From contig CAYRPN010000012.1 of assembly GCA_964426135.1 (NCBI GenBank), positions 1 to 64,000 of the forward strand: a stretch of 64,000 nucleotides of DNA, given 5' to 3'. The stretch comes from CAYRPN01 sp964426135. Its GTDB lineage: Bacteria > Planctomycetota > Phycisphaerae > Phycisphaerales > Phycisphaeraceae. The position numbers were made by a program, and so were the translations under genes. Under the pieces are notes generated by a model that saw nothing but the letters and a program-made list of their open reading frames with translations, did not search any database and was not told where the DNA came from. Shown here one piece after another: positions 19,052 through 26,853 of this stretch; position 1 is the stretch's first letter, and every line of letters begins with the position of its first letter.

Positions 19052-21205
19052 TTAACTCCGCTTGAACTGCTTCTCCAACTCGCGCAGCGAAACGCGGATG
19101 GCGGTCGGCCTTCCGTGCGGGCAGTTGCTGGCTCGCTCGATCTCCTGGCGCTGCTCCAGCAGCGATGCCAGTTCCTCCGCGGTGAGTTTGTCGCCCGCCT
19201 TGACCGCCGCCTTGCACGCCATCATGTCCAGCACTTCGTGCAACGCCGCTTCCAGCGACGTGGGCGTCGTGGCGTCCAGTTTTTCCTCATCCGCCTGATC
19301 GAGCAGTTCGGTGATGAAATCCGCCGGCTCCACCTTGCGGTCGAAGAGGAACGTCGGGAACGCATGCACCGCGATCGTGGCGGGCCCCATCGGCTCCGCC
19401 TCGATGCCGATCTTCTCCAGCAACGGCTTCAAACCTTCCAACAATGCTTGCCTCTTCGCGCTGGCGGTCACCGTGATGGGCATGAGCAGTCGCTGGCTTT
19501 CAAGATTGCGCGACAGCACGCGGCTGCGCAGTTGCTCGAACATGACGCGCTCGTGCAAGGCATGCTGATCGATGATGACGATGCCGTTCTCATCTTCCGT
19601 GACGAGATAGCTCTTGTGCACCTGCAGCACGCCGAAGGATCGCAGCACCGGCGGCACCAGCGAGCCGGACTCTGCGAGTCCGGTCTTCTCCGATAAATGC
19701 TCGCGCGCGACCTGCGGATCGGTCTCCGCCATCGCCTTGCGAACCTCCTGGTAAACGAAGCCTTTCTGCACCGGGGCCATGCGGCGGAAATAATCGACGA
19801 AGGAATCCACGTTGTTGCCCGCGCCCGACTGGCTGCCCGCGTGCGTTTGGCTTGCCGGGGCTGCGGGATCGGCGGTGCGGAAACCCCCAGCCGGTCCGGC
19901 ACTGGCGCCCGCGCGATTTTCAATGCCAGGAAAACGCGATGCATCCCAGTTCGCCGGCGAAAGCGCGGCTGCGGAATCCGCGCTGATGTGCGAGGGCGCA
20001 GCCACGGGCGACGCACTGCCCGACGATGCGAAGGACGCTGGCGTGAACGGCGAACCGCCGCCGGTGGTTTCGTTCGCGGCTCCCAGCGTGCCCGCGCCGC
20101 TCAGTTCCACCGCGCGATCCGCGAAGATCGTCGCACTGGGCGTCAGGTCCGTGCCCAGCAACCGCGTACGGATCGCCGTCAGCACCAGCCCGTGCAGTCG
20201 GCTGCCTTCGAGGAAGCGCACCTCCGACTTGGCGGGATGCACATTGACGTCGACCAGCGTCGGATCGATTTCGATAAACACCACCGCCACCGGTTGCCGG
20301 TCCGGCGGCACCAGTCCGCGGTAAGCCTCCTTGATCGCATGCGAAAGACTGCGGTCACGAATGTGCCGGCCGTTGACGAAGATGTACTGAAACTTGGCCG
20401 TGGCCCGGGCGATGACGGGCAGGCCGGCGAGGCCCCAGATGGAGGATGAGGAGGTGAGGGGGTGAGTGGGTGAGGGGGTGATGGATTCTTCCCCTTGGCC
20501 CTTGGCCCTTGGCCCTTGGCCCTCGAACTCCAGCAGCCCCTCATCCAGTTCCTTGCCCAGCAACTCCACGCAACGCTGCCTGCGCGAGTTCGTCGCAGCC
20601 ACGTCGAGCGTTTTGCGCCCGTTGTGTGTCAGCGTGAACCCCACGTGCGGGTACGCCATGGCAATGCGGTGGATCACCTCGGCGATGTGCCCGAACTCGG
20701 CGGAGGCCGTGCGCATGAACTTGCGGCGGGCGGGCGTGTTGAAGAAAAGATCGCGAACCTCGATGGTCGTCCCGGCGGCGCAGGCAGCCGGCGCGACGGC
20801 ACTGACCTCGTCGCCGCTGACTTCGATCATCGCGCCCGCCTCGGCGAGCGTGCCATCCACCGTCGCACGGCTGGTGATGCGCAGCCGGCTGATGCTGGCA
20901 ACCGACGCCAGCGCTTCGCCGCGGAAGCCCAGCGTATCGATCGCGCCCAGATCCTCGCTCGTCTCCAACTTGCTCGTGGCGTGTGCGGCAATCGCCAGGG
21001 GCAGTTCGTCGGCCGGAATGCCCACGCCGTCGTCGCTGATGCGGATCAGTTGCTGGCCGCCTTCTTCGATCGCGATCTCGATGCGCGACGCGCCGGCATC
21101 GAGGCTGTTTTCCAACAGTTCCTTGGCGACGCTGGCGGGACGCTCGATCACCTCGCCGGCGGCAATCTGGTTGATCAGCAATGGCGAAAGCTTTCGGATC
21201 GGCAT
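19052..21205 (-). CDS. mutL: DNA mismatch repair protein MutL (endonuclease type)
   Basis: 717 residues from MPIRKLSPLLINQIAAGEVIERP. The GHKL ATPase motifs are present (ELLENSLDAGA, ISDDGVGI, TLGFRGEAL). The C-terminal domain has DQHALHERVMFE, matching the nicking-endonuclease motif DQHA(X)2E(X)4E, and the zinc-site CPHGRP, so this is the nuclease-type MutL of organisms lacking MutH. Residues about 228-256 are a low-complexity insert (GPRAKGQGEE, TPSPTHPLTSSSS) placed between the ATPase core and the transducer strand KFQYIFVNGRHIRD; it is encoded by a word repeat. The middle linker is Ala/Ser/Pro-rich. MutS is not in the window. Divergent from rsmA. Confidence 0.96.
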   Translation of the reverse strand: MPIRKLSPLLINQIAAGEVIERPASVAKELLENSLDAGASRIEIAIEEGGQQLIRISDDGVGIPADELPLAIAAHATSKLETSEDLGAIDTLGFRGEALASVASISRLRITSRATVDGTLAEAGAMIEVSGDEVSAVAPAACAAGTTIEVRDLFFNTPARRKFMRTASAEFGHIAEVIHRIAMAYPHVGFTLTHNGRKTLDVAATNSRRQRCVELLGKELDEGLLEFEGQGPRAKGQGEESITPSPTHPLTSSSSIWGLAGLPVIARATAKFQYIFVNGRHIRDRSLSHAIKEAYRGLVPPDRQPVAVVFIEIDPTLVDVNVHPAKSEVRFLEGSRLHGLVLTAIRTRLLGTDLTPSATIFADRAVELSGAGTLGAANETTGGGSPFTPASFASSGSASPVAAPSHISADSAAALSPANWDASRFPGIENRAGASAGPAGGFRTADPAAPASQTHAGSQSGAGNNVDSFVDYFRRMAPVQKGFVYQEVRKAMAETDPQVAREHLSEKTGLAESGSLVPPVLRSFGVLQVHKSYLVTEDENGIVIIDQHALHERVMFEQLRSRVLSRNLESQRLLMPITVTASAKRQALLEGLKPLLEKIGIEAEPMGPATIAVHAFPTFLFDRKVEPADFITELLDQADEEKLDATTPTSLEAALHEVLDMMACKAAVKAGDKLTAEELASLLEQRQEIERASNCPHGRPTAIRVSLRELEKQFKRS
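20444..20525. repeat. Two word arrays inside mutL
   Basis: Positions 20444-20482 iterate GGTGAGGG/GGTGAGTG, and 20493-20525 iterate CCCTTGG(C) four to five times (CCTTGGCCCTTGGCCC). Both are in frame and encode the insert at MutL residues about 228-256. GGCCAAGG words recur as an intergenic hairpin at 59103-59236. Confidence 0.9.
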
Positions 21206-21221
21206 CGCGGTATGGTAGCGA

Positions 21222-21408
21222 GGGTTTAGGGTGTAGGGTGTAGGGTGTAGGGCGCTCGACTTCTGCATTTTGACTTTTGCATTTTGATTATTGACTTTCG
21301 GCAGCGCGGCGAAGTCAAAAGGCAGAATGCAAGAGTCCAACGCCTTACACCCTAAACCCTACACCCTAAACCCTAAACCCTACACCCTACACCCTAAACC
21401 CTACTCCC
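21222..21408. repeat. Telomere-like word palindrome upstream of rsmA
   Basis: Left arm 21224-21252: GGGTTTAGGG then three TGTAGGG units. Inner part: TTGACTTTTGCATTTTG-type words and their inverse. Right arm 21353-21406: about eight CCCTAAA or CCCTACA units, ending directly before the rsmA TTG start. The same heptamers form the element next to the reverse transcriptase at 44787-45076. Confidence 0.92.
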
Positions 21409-21409
21409 T

Positions 21410-22306
21410 TTGCCCCCCCACCAATCCATCTCGCAGATCAAAGCGCTGCTCGACAGCTTCGGCTTGCGGCCTCGCCATCGCTTCGGTCAGAATTTTCTCC
21501 ACGACGCGGGCAAGATGGAGCAGATCACCGCAGCCGCGGAACTTTCGCCCGGTGATGCCGTGCTCGAAGTGGGCCCGGGCACCGGCGCTCTCTCCGTTCG
21601 ATTGCTCGCGGCGGGCGCACGGCTGATTGCGGTGGAAGTCGACCGCGATTTCGAGCCGATCCTGCAGCAGCAGTTCGCCGAGCAGGCGAAGCTGTCGCCG
21701 ATCTCCGCGGCGCCCCAGCTCATCATCGACGATGTGCTGGCGGGCAAGCACGCGATCCATCCGCGCGTGCTGGACGCGCTGAAAGCCACGGGCGCAGCCC
21801 GTTTCAAGCTCATCGCGAATCTGCCCTATCACGTCGCGTCGCCGCTGATCGCGAATCTGCTGCTGTTGCCGTATGCGGGATCCCAGTCCGCCATTCCAAA
21901 TCCGAAATCCGAGATTCTCCCCCGCCTTTCCCTGGCCGTGGTCACGATTCAGCGCGAGGTCGCCGACCGCCTGGCCGCGCCGCCGGGCGGCAAGGACTAT
22001 GGGCCGCTGGGCATTCTCGTGCAGGCGCTGGCCCACGTGGAGCGCGTGACCACGCTGCCGCCGGGCTGTTTCTGGCCGCAGCCGGACGTGGAGTCGGCGG
22101 TGGTGCGGCTGCGGGCGCGGGAAAGGCCGCTGACGAATGATCCCGTGAAGCTCACGCAACTGCTGCAGACGCTGTTCACCAAACGTCGCAAGCAACTGGG
22201 CGCGATTCTGGGGCGCAACGTGGCGCTGCCGCCAGGCGTCGATCCAAAGCAGCGGCCCGAGACACTGACGGTGGAGCAACTGATTGAACTGGGGGAAAGG
22301 GTGTAG
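21410..22306 (+). CDS. rsmA: 16S rRNA dimethyladenosine transferase RsmA
   Basis: 298 residues; dimethylates the two adjacent adenosines in helix 45 of 16S rRNA. The N-terminus RHRFGQNFLHD, the SAM motif VLEVGPGTGALS and the catalytic IANLPYHVASPL (NLPY) are all present. The TTG at 21410 is the only start that keeps the conserved N-terminus, and it directly follows the CCCTAAA repeat. A short insert near residue 160 (AIPNPKSEILPR) has the look of another repeat word. The TAG stop is supplied by the first TGTAGGG unit of the next repeat, so the gene is bounded by the word element on both sides. Confidence 0.95.
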   Translation: MPPHQSISQIKALLDSFGLRPRHRFGQNFLHDAGKMEQITAAAELSPGDAVLEVGPGTGALSVRLLAAGARLIAVEVDRDFEPILQQQFAEQAKLSPISAAPQLIIDDVLAGKHAIHPRVLDALKATGAARFKLIANLPYHVASPLIANLLLLPYAGSQSAIPNPKSEILPRLSLAVVTIQREVADRLAAPPGGKDYGPLGILVQALAHVERVTTLPPGCFWPQPDVESAVVRLRARERPLTNDPVKLTQLLQTLFTKRRKQLGAILGRNVALPPGVDPKQRPETLTVEQLIELGERV

Positions 22307-22690
22307 GGTGTAGGGTTTGCAGATGCTCGGCGCGTGCAGTGATGGATGTGAACGGCGAGAAGTATGAAGTGAAAAGTGCGGAATGCAGACCTTAGAGCGA
22401 ATCGGCGAGACTCTTTTGTCCCGCTCTCCCTGCCTCGTTGCCTACAGTATGCGGTCAGTTGCACCTTCAATCCCGACCTCAGTCTTGAATCCTAGACCCT
22501 AAGCCGGCAGAGCCGGAGAAAGTCAAAATAGTGAAGTCAAAATGCAAAAGTCAAAAGTCAGAAATCGACGCTCCCGCCGCTTCTGACTTTTGCATTTTGA
22601 CTTTTGCATTCACTATTTTGACTTTTCCGATGCCAACTTCTGTGCGCCGTGCGCCGAAGTGACGGTGTCAGAATCTAAACCCTGCCCCCT
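22297..22690. repeat. Composite word palindrome between rsmA and the glycosyltransferase
   Basis: Starts with two TGTAGGG units at the rsmA stop, with a degenerate inverse (CCTAGACCCTAAGCC) near 22492. Then 22523-22562 iterates AAAGTCAAAATGC and 22583-22626 carries the inverse (GACTTTTGCATTTTGACTTT). It ends with CTAAACCCTGCCCCC and a pyrimidine tail up to the next ATG. A GTGTCAGAATC sequence at 22665 recurs on the minus strand at about 45348-45362 near the reverse transcriptase. Confidence 0.85.
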
Positions 22691-22697
22691 TCCTCCC

Positions 22698-23564
22698 ATG
22701 CGCACGCTCATCGCCATCCCGGTTTACAACGAGGAGAAATACGTCACCCGCGTGCTCAGCGAGGTGCGCAAATACGCAAGGGAAATCCTGGTCATCGACG
22801 ATGGCTCGACGGATCAGACGCCGCTGCTGCTCGCACAGCAGCCGGTGGATGTGATCCGTCACGCGCAGAATCGCGGCTACGGGCGATCGCTGATCGATGC
22901 GTTCCGCTGGGCGTCGTGCGCCACGTGTCGCTACGACTGGTTGATCACGATGGACTGCGACGAGCAGCACGAACCGGCCGCGCTGCCGCGGTTTTTCGAG
23001 GCGATTGCCCGTGACGACGCGGATGTGATCAGCGGCAGCAGGTACCTGACGATGCCGGGTTCGTCGGCTTCCGGCCAGCGAACTCTGTCACTGACCGGTG
23101 CGGCGATTTCGTCCGCTCCCGGTGCGGCGATTTCATCCGCTCCCGGCGTGGCGGCTTCAAATCACCCCGCGCAGGGCGTGGACCTTTCATCCGATTCCCA
23201 CAACACTCCCCCCGCCGACCGCCGTGCGATCAATGAACAGATCACCCAACTCGTGAACCAGACGCTGTCGCTGCGATTGACGGACACGTTCTGCGGATTC
23301 AAGGCGTACCGCGTCAGCGCGCTGCGCCAGCTTTCGCTCAACGAAGCAGGCTACGCGTTTCCCATGCAGTTCTGGGTGCAGGCGGCTGCGAATCGCCTGC
23401 GCATCGTGGAGATTTCCGTCCGCCTGATCTACAACGATCCGAACCGCAGCTTCGGCGGCCTTCTGGATGACGCCACGATCCGGCTGAATCATTACCGCCA
23501 GGTCTTTGAGCGCGAATTGAGCCGCTTTCCCGGCCGGTTCGAATGCGTTTGCGCCGCCAAGTGA
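22698..23564 (+). CDS. Family 2 glycosyltransferase (dolichol-phosphate mannose synthase-like)
   Basis: 288 residues from MRTLIAIPVYNEEKYV. The fold is GT-A: nucleotide-sugar residues in LVIDDGSTDQTP, and the DxD-like metal site ITMDCDEQHEP. ISGSRYL and the later LTDTFCGFKAYRVSAL are typical of polyprenyl-phosphate sugar transferases. Cytosolic side of the membrane is expected; no membrane helix is seen. Between the two halves lies a repetitive insert with AAISSAPG twice plus a variant (about residues 135-165), encoded by a 27-nt repeat. Preceded by a pyrimidine-rich sequence instead of a ribosome-binding site. Confidence 0.85.
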   Translation: MRTLIAIPVYNEEKYVTRVLSEVRKYAREILVIDDGSTDQTPLLLAQQPVDVIRHAQNRGYGRSLIDAFRWASCATCRYDWLITMDCDEQHEPAALPRFFEAIARDDADVISGSRYLTMPGSSASGQRTLSLTGAAISSAPGAAISSAPGVAASNHPAQGVDLSSDSHNTPPADRRAINEQITQLVNQTLSLRLTDTFCGFKAYRVSALRQLSLNEAGYAFPMQFWVQAAANRLRIVEISVRLIYNDPNRSFGGLLDDATIRLNHYRQVFERELSRFPGRFECVCAAK

Positions 23565-23791
23565 GTGGGAACTGGTCGGCCAGACGGCTCGCGGAGCCCT
23601 GCAAGGAATTCGATGCACGCATTCCTGCGGGTTCCCACCGAGTTTTCGCGCAACCCCGGACTCTATGAATTGGCGGCGGTTCGTCCTGAGCCTCGGCAGG
23701 CCCAGCGGCAACGCAGGAGATTCCTGCTGGCTCGCAGCGTCCAGCGCGTTAAGCTATGCGGCTTTCATTTGCTGACGTTGCTGGAGATTGA

Positions 23792-24685
23792 ATGGAGATG
23801 AATATGTTCACGAAGGCATCGTGGTCCGCTGTGGCCGCCCTACTGGTGATGGTCGGCACCAGCCGTGGCGATCTGCAGGCGATCCTCGCCGGCATCTCGG
23901 ACGCGACCCGCGCGGGCCGGGTCGATCGGGCGCTCGATCTGGCCAATGAGGGCGCGGCGCTCTATCCCAACTCGGAACTGATCTTCTTCATGCGGGGGCA
24001 GATCTACGAACACCGCAGGCTCTTCGATCACGCGATCAAGGATTACACGCGCACGCTGGCGATCAAGAGCGCCTACTTCCGCGCGTATCAGCGGCGCGGC
24101 GAGTGCTATTTCAAGGCGGGCCTGTTCAAGGAATCCATCGCCGACTTCGATAAGGTCATTCTCAGCGACCCGAAGCAGGAGTTCGACCACTGGCAGCGCG
24201 GCATCAGTTGCTACTACGCCGGGGAATATTCCAAGGGCGTGCGCCAGTTCGAGCTGCGCAAAGAGGAGAACCCCGACGACGCGGAGAACGCGATCTGGCA
24301 CTATGTGTGCAACGTCAAGGCGCTCGGAACCGAGCGTGCCGGCAAAGCCATGTTCCTCGCCACCAAGGACGGCCGAGCCTGGGCGTCGGCGGCGCACGAC
24401 TTGTTTCGAGGATTCCGTAAGCCCGAGGAAGTGCTCGCGGTGTCGGCCAAGGACGAGACGAACGAGGATCTGAAGAAGGACAATCTCTTCCACGCCCACT
24501 TCTACATCGCGCTGCATTACGAGACGATCGACAACGCCGCCAAGGCGAGAGAGCACCTGACCATCGCCATCGAAAAGTTTCCGCGCCGCCACTACATGTA
24601 CGAAGTGGCCCGCGTTCACCTGGCGCTGATCGACAAGAGAACCGCCGCGGAGAAAAAAGGCGGCCCCGCCAAGGAAGGCAGATGA
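23792..24685 (+). CDS. Secreted or periplasmic TPR protein
   Basis: 297 residues. The N-terminus MFTKASWSAVAALLVMVGTSRG is a signal peptide; the start may be ATG 23792 or ATG 23804, each with a GGAG at good distance. Four or five tetratricopeptide repeats follow (ALDLANEGAALYPNSELIFFMRGQIYE, AIKDYTRTLAIKSAYFRAYQRRGECYF, SIADFDKVILSDP), an arrangement like the NlpI lipoprotein but without a lipobox. Likely a scaffold for protein contacts in the cell envelope. It is 48 nt before the adenylate cyclase gene, so the two may share a transcript. Confidence 0.8.
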   Translation: MEMNMFTKASWSAVAALLVMVGTSRGDLQAILAGISDATRAGRVDRALDLANEGAALYPNSELIFFMRGQIYEHRRLFDHAIKDYTRTLAIKSAYFRAYQRRGECYFKAGLFKESIADFDKVILSDPKQEFDHWQRGISCYYAGEYSKGVRQFELRKEENPDDAENAIWHYVCNVKALGTERAGKAMFLATKDGRAWASAAHDLFRGFRKPEEVLAVSAKDETNEDLKKDNLFHAHFYIALHYETIDNAAKAREHLTIAIEKFPRRHYMYEVARVHLALIDKRTAAEKKGGPAKEGR

Positions 24686-24733
24686 GCGGGCGATGGTGGT
24701 GCGAACGCCCAATGCCGGTAGACTGATTCGGTT

Positions 24734-26029
24734 ATGGCCGATACGCCCACCGTTCCGGACCCGATCTCCCGCCGCGCGCTGGCGGCGATCGTCTTCACCG
24801 ACATCGTCGGGTTCAGCGCCCGCATGTCGACCAACGAAACCGCGACGCTCAAGGCATGCCAGCGCGACCTGGGCATCATGCATCAGATATGCAAGGACGG
24901 GAAAGGCCAGGTCCTCAAGTCCACGGGTGACGGCCTGCTCATGTTTTTTCCCAGCGCCGTCGATGCCGTGCGCTGTGCCCTGAAAATCCAGCAGCGCATC
25001 ACGGAGGACGCCAAGGCGCTGCCGCCCGGCGCCGCCCTGCAGCATCGCATCGGCATCCACGTCGGCGATGTGTTCTTCAGCAAGCACGACGTCATGGGCG
25101 ACGGCGTCAACATCGCCGCCCGCCTGCAGGAACAGGCGGAGCCCGGCGGCATCGTGATCTCCAACACGGTGTACGACCTGGTGAAAGGCCGCGTGGAACT
25201 GAACGCGACGTACCTGGGCCCCCGCGACCTGAAAAACATCAAGGACCAGGTGCCGATCTATCGCCTGCTGATGAGCGTCGCCGAAGGCGAGGAGCTCGTG
25301 CCGCCGCCGGCGCACAAACCGGCGCCGGGCAAGGGCGCCGCGACATCCACCAGCGCGGCGGCGGTTGCTTCGACCAGCGCAAAGCCGTCGTCGAGAAAAG
25401 GTCTGGTCGTCGGCGTGCTGCTGCTCCTGGCCGTCGGCATCGCCGCGGCGGTCGTCGTGCCGCCGCTGCTGAAGCAGCGGGGTTCGTCGGCGGGCAAGGA
25501 TGCCGGCGGTTCCACCGGCGGCCCGCCTAGCGTCGAGGAAATCGCCAACGTGCGGCGGAGCTTCGCCGAGAAATACGATTATCGCGGCATGCTCAACTGG
25601 ATGAAAGAGCGCGGGGTGACCAACGCCGAGATCGTCGATCGGTTCACAAAGCTCGCGATGCTGCGCGACGGGTTCGACAAGGCTCTGGCGCCGACTTCGC
25701 GCGAGAAGCCGCTGGGCGCCCAGTTGAAAGCCCGCAACATGCAGTCGCTGGAGGTTTGGCGCGAAGCGGACGGACGATTCGGCGTGCGGCGGGTGAAGGT
25801 GGAAGCCATCGTCGCCCTGGAGGCGATGCCCAAAATGGACATGTTCACCATCCTGTTCTCGCTGGGGAAACCGTCGGAAGACGCCGATCCGGTGGACAAG
25901 GAATACCGCGATGCCTTGATTCAGTTCGCCGACGAGCACCAGCTTTCCTCCCCCGCCATCAGCCGGCTGCGCTTCTGGGATCCCTCCAAGGATAAGCGGG
26001 ATGGCGCGAAGGAACCGAAGGTGAAGTAA
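24734..26029 (+). CDS. Class III adenylate/guanylate cyclase with C-terminal extracytoplasmic domain
   Basis: 431 residues. The catalytic domain is N-terminal (about 15-190): metal Asp23 in FTDIVGFSAR, Asp66 in STGDGLLMFF, and transition-state Asn126 and Arg130 in GDGVNIAARLQ, so the residues needed for cyclisation are present. An Ala/Ser/Pro linker leads to one membrane helix (about 214-237, GLVVGVLLLLAVGIAAAVVV) and then a 190-residue domain of unknown fold that lies on the outer side if the cyclase is cytoplasmic. This inverts the usual sensor-first order, so the C-terminal part may be the sensor or a partner-binding domain. cAMP is more likely than cGMP as product but this is not certain. 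Confidence 0.88.
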   Translation: MADTPTVPDPISRRALAAIVFTDIVGFSARMSTNETATLKACQRDLGIMHQICKDGKGQVLKSTGDGLLMFFPSAVDAVRCALKIQQRITEDAKALPPGAALQHRIGIHVGDVFFSKHDVMGDGVNIAARLQEQAEPGGIVISNTVYDLVKGRVELNATYLGPRDLKNIKDQVPIYRLLMSVAEGEELVPPPAHKPAPGKGAATSTSAAAVASTSAKPSSRKGLVVGVLLLLAVGIAAAVVVPPLLKQRGSSAGKDAGGSTGGPPSVEEIANVRRSFAEKYDYRGMLNWMKERGVTNAEIVDRFTKLAMLRDGFDKALAPTSREKPLGAQLKARNMQSLEVWREADGRFGVRRVKVEAIVALEAMPKMDMFTILFSLGKPSEDADPVDKEYRDALIQFADEHQLSSPAISRLRFWDPSKDKRDGAKEPKVK

Positions 26030-26057
26030 CGCGGCAATTCGCTATCATGCCCCGCCT

Positions 26058-26696
26058 ATGGCCGACCTCAACCAACGATCGAAACGCCACGTGATTGCCG
26101 CGCTGGTGACCAATGAACCGGGCGTGCTCGCCCAGGTGGCGGGCATGTTCGCCGCCCGAGGCTTCAACATCGACAGCCTCGTCGTCGGCCGGACGGAGAA
26201 CCCCGAACTGTCGCGCATGACCATCGTCGTCAACGGCGATGACGCCGTGCTGGAGCAGGTGCGCAAGCAACTGGCCAAGCTGGTGCCGGTGATCAAGGTC
26301 GTGTCGTACAAGGATGCTCCGTATGTGGAGCGCGACCTGATGCTGGTGACGGTTTCCACGACCGGCCCCATCACCCAGGGCGTCAAGCCCGCCGACGCCG
26401 AGGCCGCCTTGAGCATCGACCAGGTCAACGCCCGCCGCTCCGCGCTGATCGAACTGGCGAACATCTTCCGCGCCAAGATCGCCGACGTCAGCCCCGGCCA
26501 GGTCATGATCGAACTCACCGGCACCGAGGAGAAACTCGAAGCCTTCATCCAGCTCGTGCATCCCTACGGCATCCTCGAACTGGCCCGCACCGGCGTCATC
26601 GCCATGCCCCGCGGCAGCAGCGGCGCGGAGCGCCAGGCCATGCCCGCGCTGCCCAAGGCGCAGATGATCGATGACAGCGAACTGCCGCCGGGGTGA
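26058..26696 (+). CDS. ilvN: Acetolactate synthase regulatory (small) subunit
   Basis: 212 residues. Two domains: N-terminal ACT domain (HVIAALVTNEPGVLAQVAGMFAARGFNIDSLVVG) that binds valine for feedback inhibition, and the C-terminal small-subunit domain (IDQVNARRSALIELANIFRAKIADVSP, ELARTGVIAMPRG). It activates the catalytic IlvB subunit. The catalytic gene is 7 kb away at 33495-35279 rather than adjacent, so the usual ilvBN operon is split. The last 30 residues are an extra tail. Confidence 0.95.
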   Translation: MADLNQRSKRHVIAALVTNEPGVLAQVAGMFAARGFNIDSLVVGRTENPELSRMTIVVNGDDAVLEQVRKQLAKLVPVIKVVSYKDAPYVERDLMLVTVSTTGPITQGVKPADAEAALSIDQVNARRSALIELANIFRAKIADVSPGQVMIELTGTEEKLEAFIQLVHPYGILELARTGVIAMPRGSSGAERQAMPALPKAQMIDDSELPPG

Positions 26697-26740
26697 GCGG
26701 TCACTTCGGAAGGAACGACGAACCTCTCCGCCGTTTCGTG

Positions 26741-26826
26741 GTAGGGTGCGTCAAGTCCGCGCGGACGCACCATGTTGCGTCCCCATAGTTTGTGGTGCGT
26801 CCGCGCCGAGCCTTGACGCACCCTAC
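26741..26826. repeat. Palindrome GTAGGGTGCGTCAAG between convergent genes
   Basis: GTAGGGTGCGTCAAGTCCGC and GCGGACGCACCA form the left arm and are matched by TGGTGCGTCCGC, a short mismatch and CTTGACGCACCCTAC on the right. It lies between the ends of ilvN and the hydrolase gene and may terminate both. Confidence 0.9.
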
Positions 26827-26853
26827 GACGACGCCTTGTTTCCGCAACGCTCC

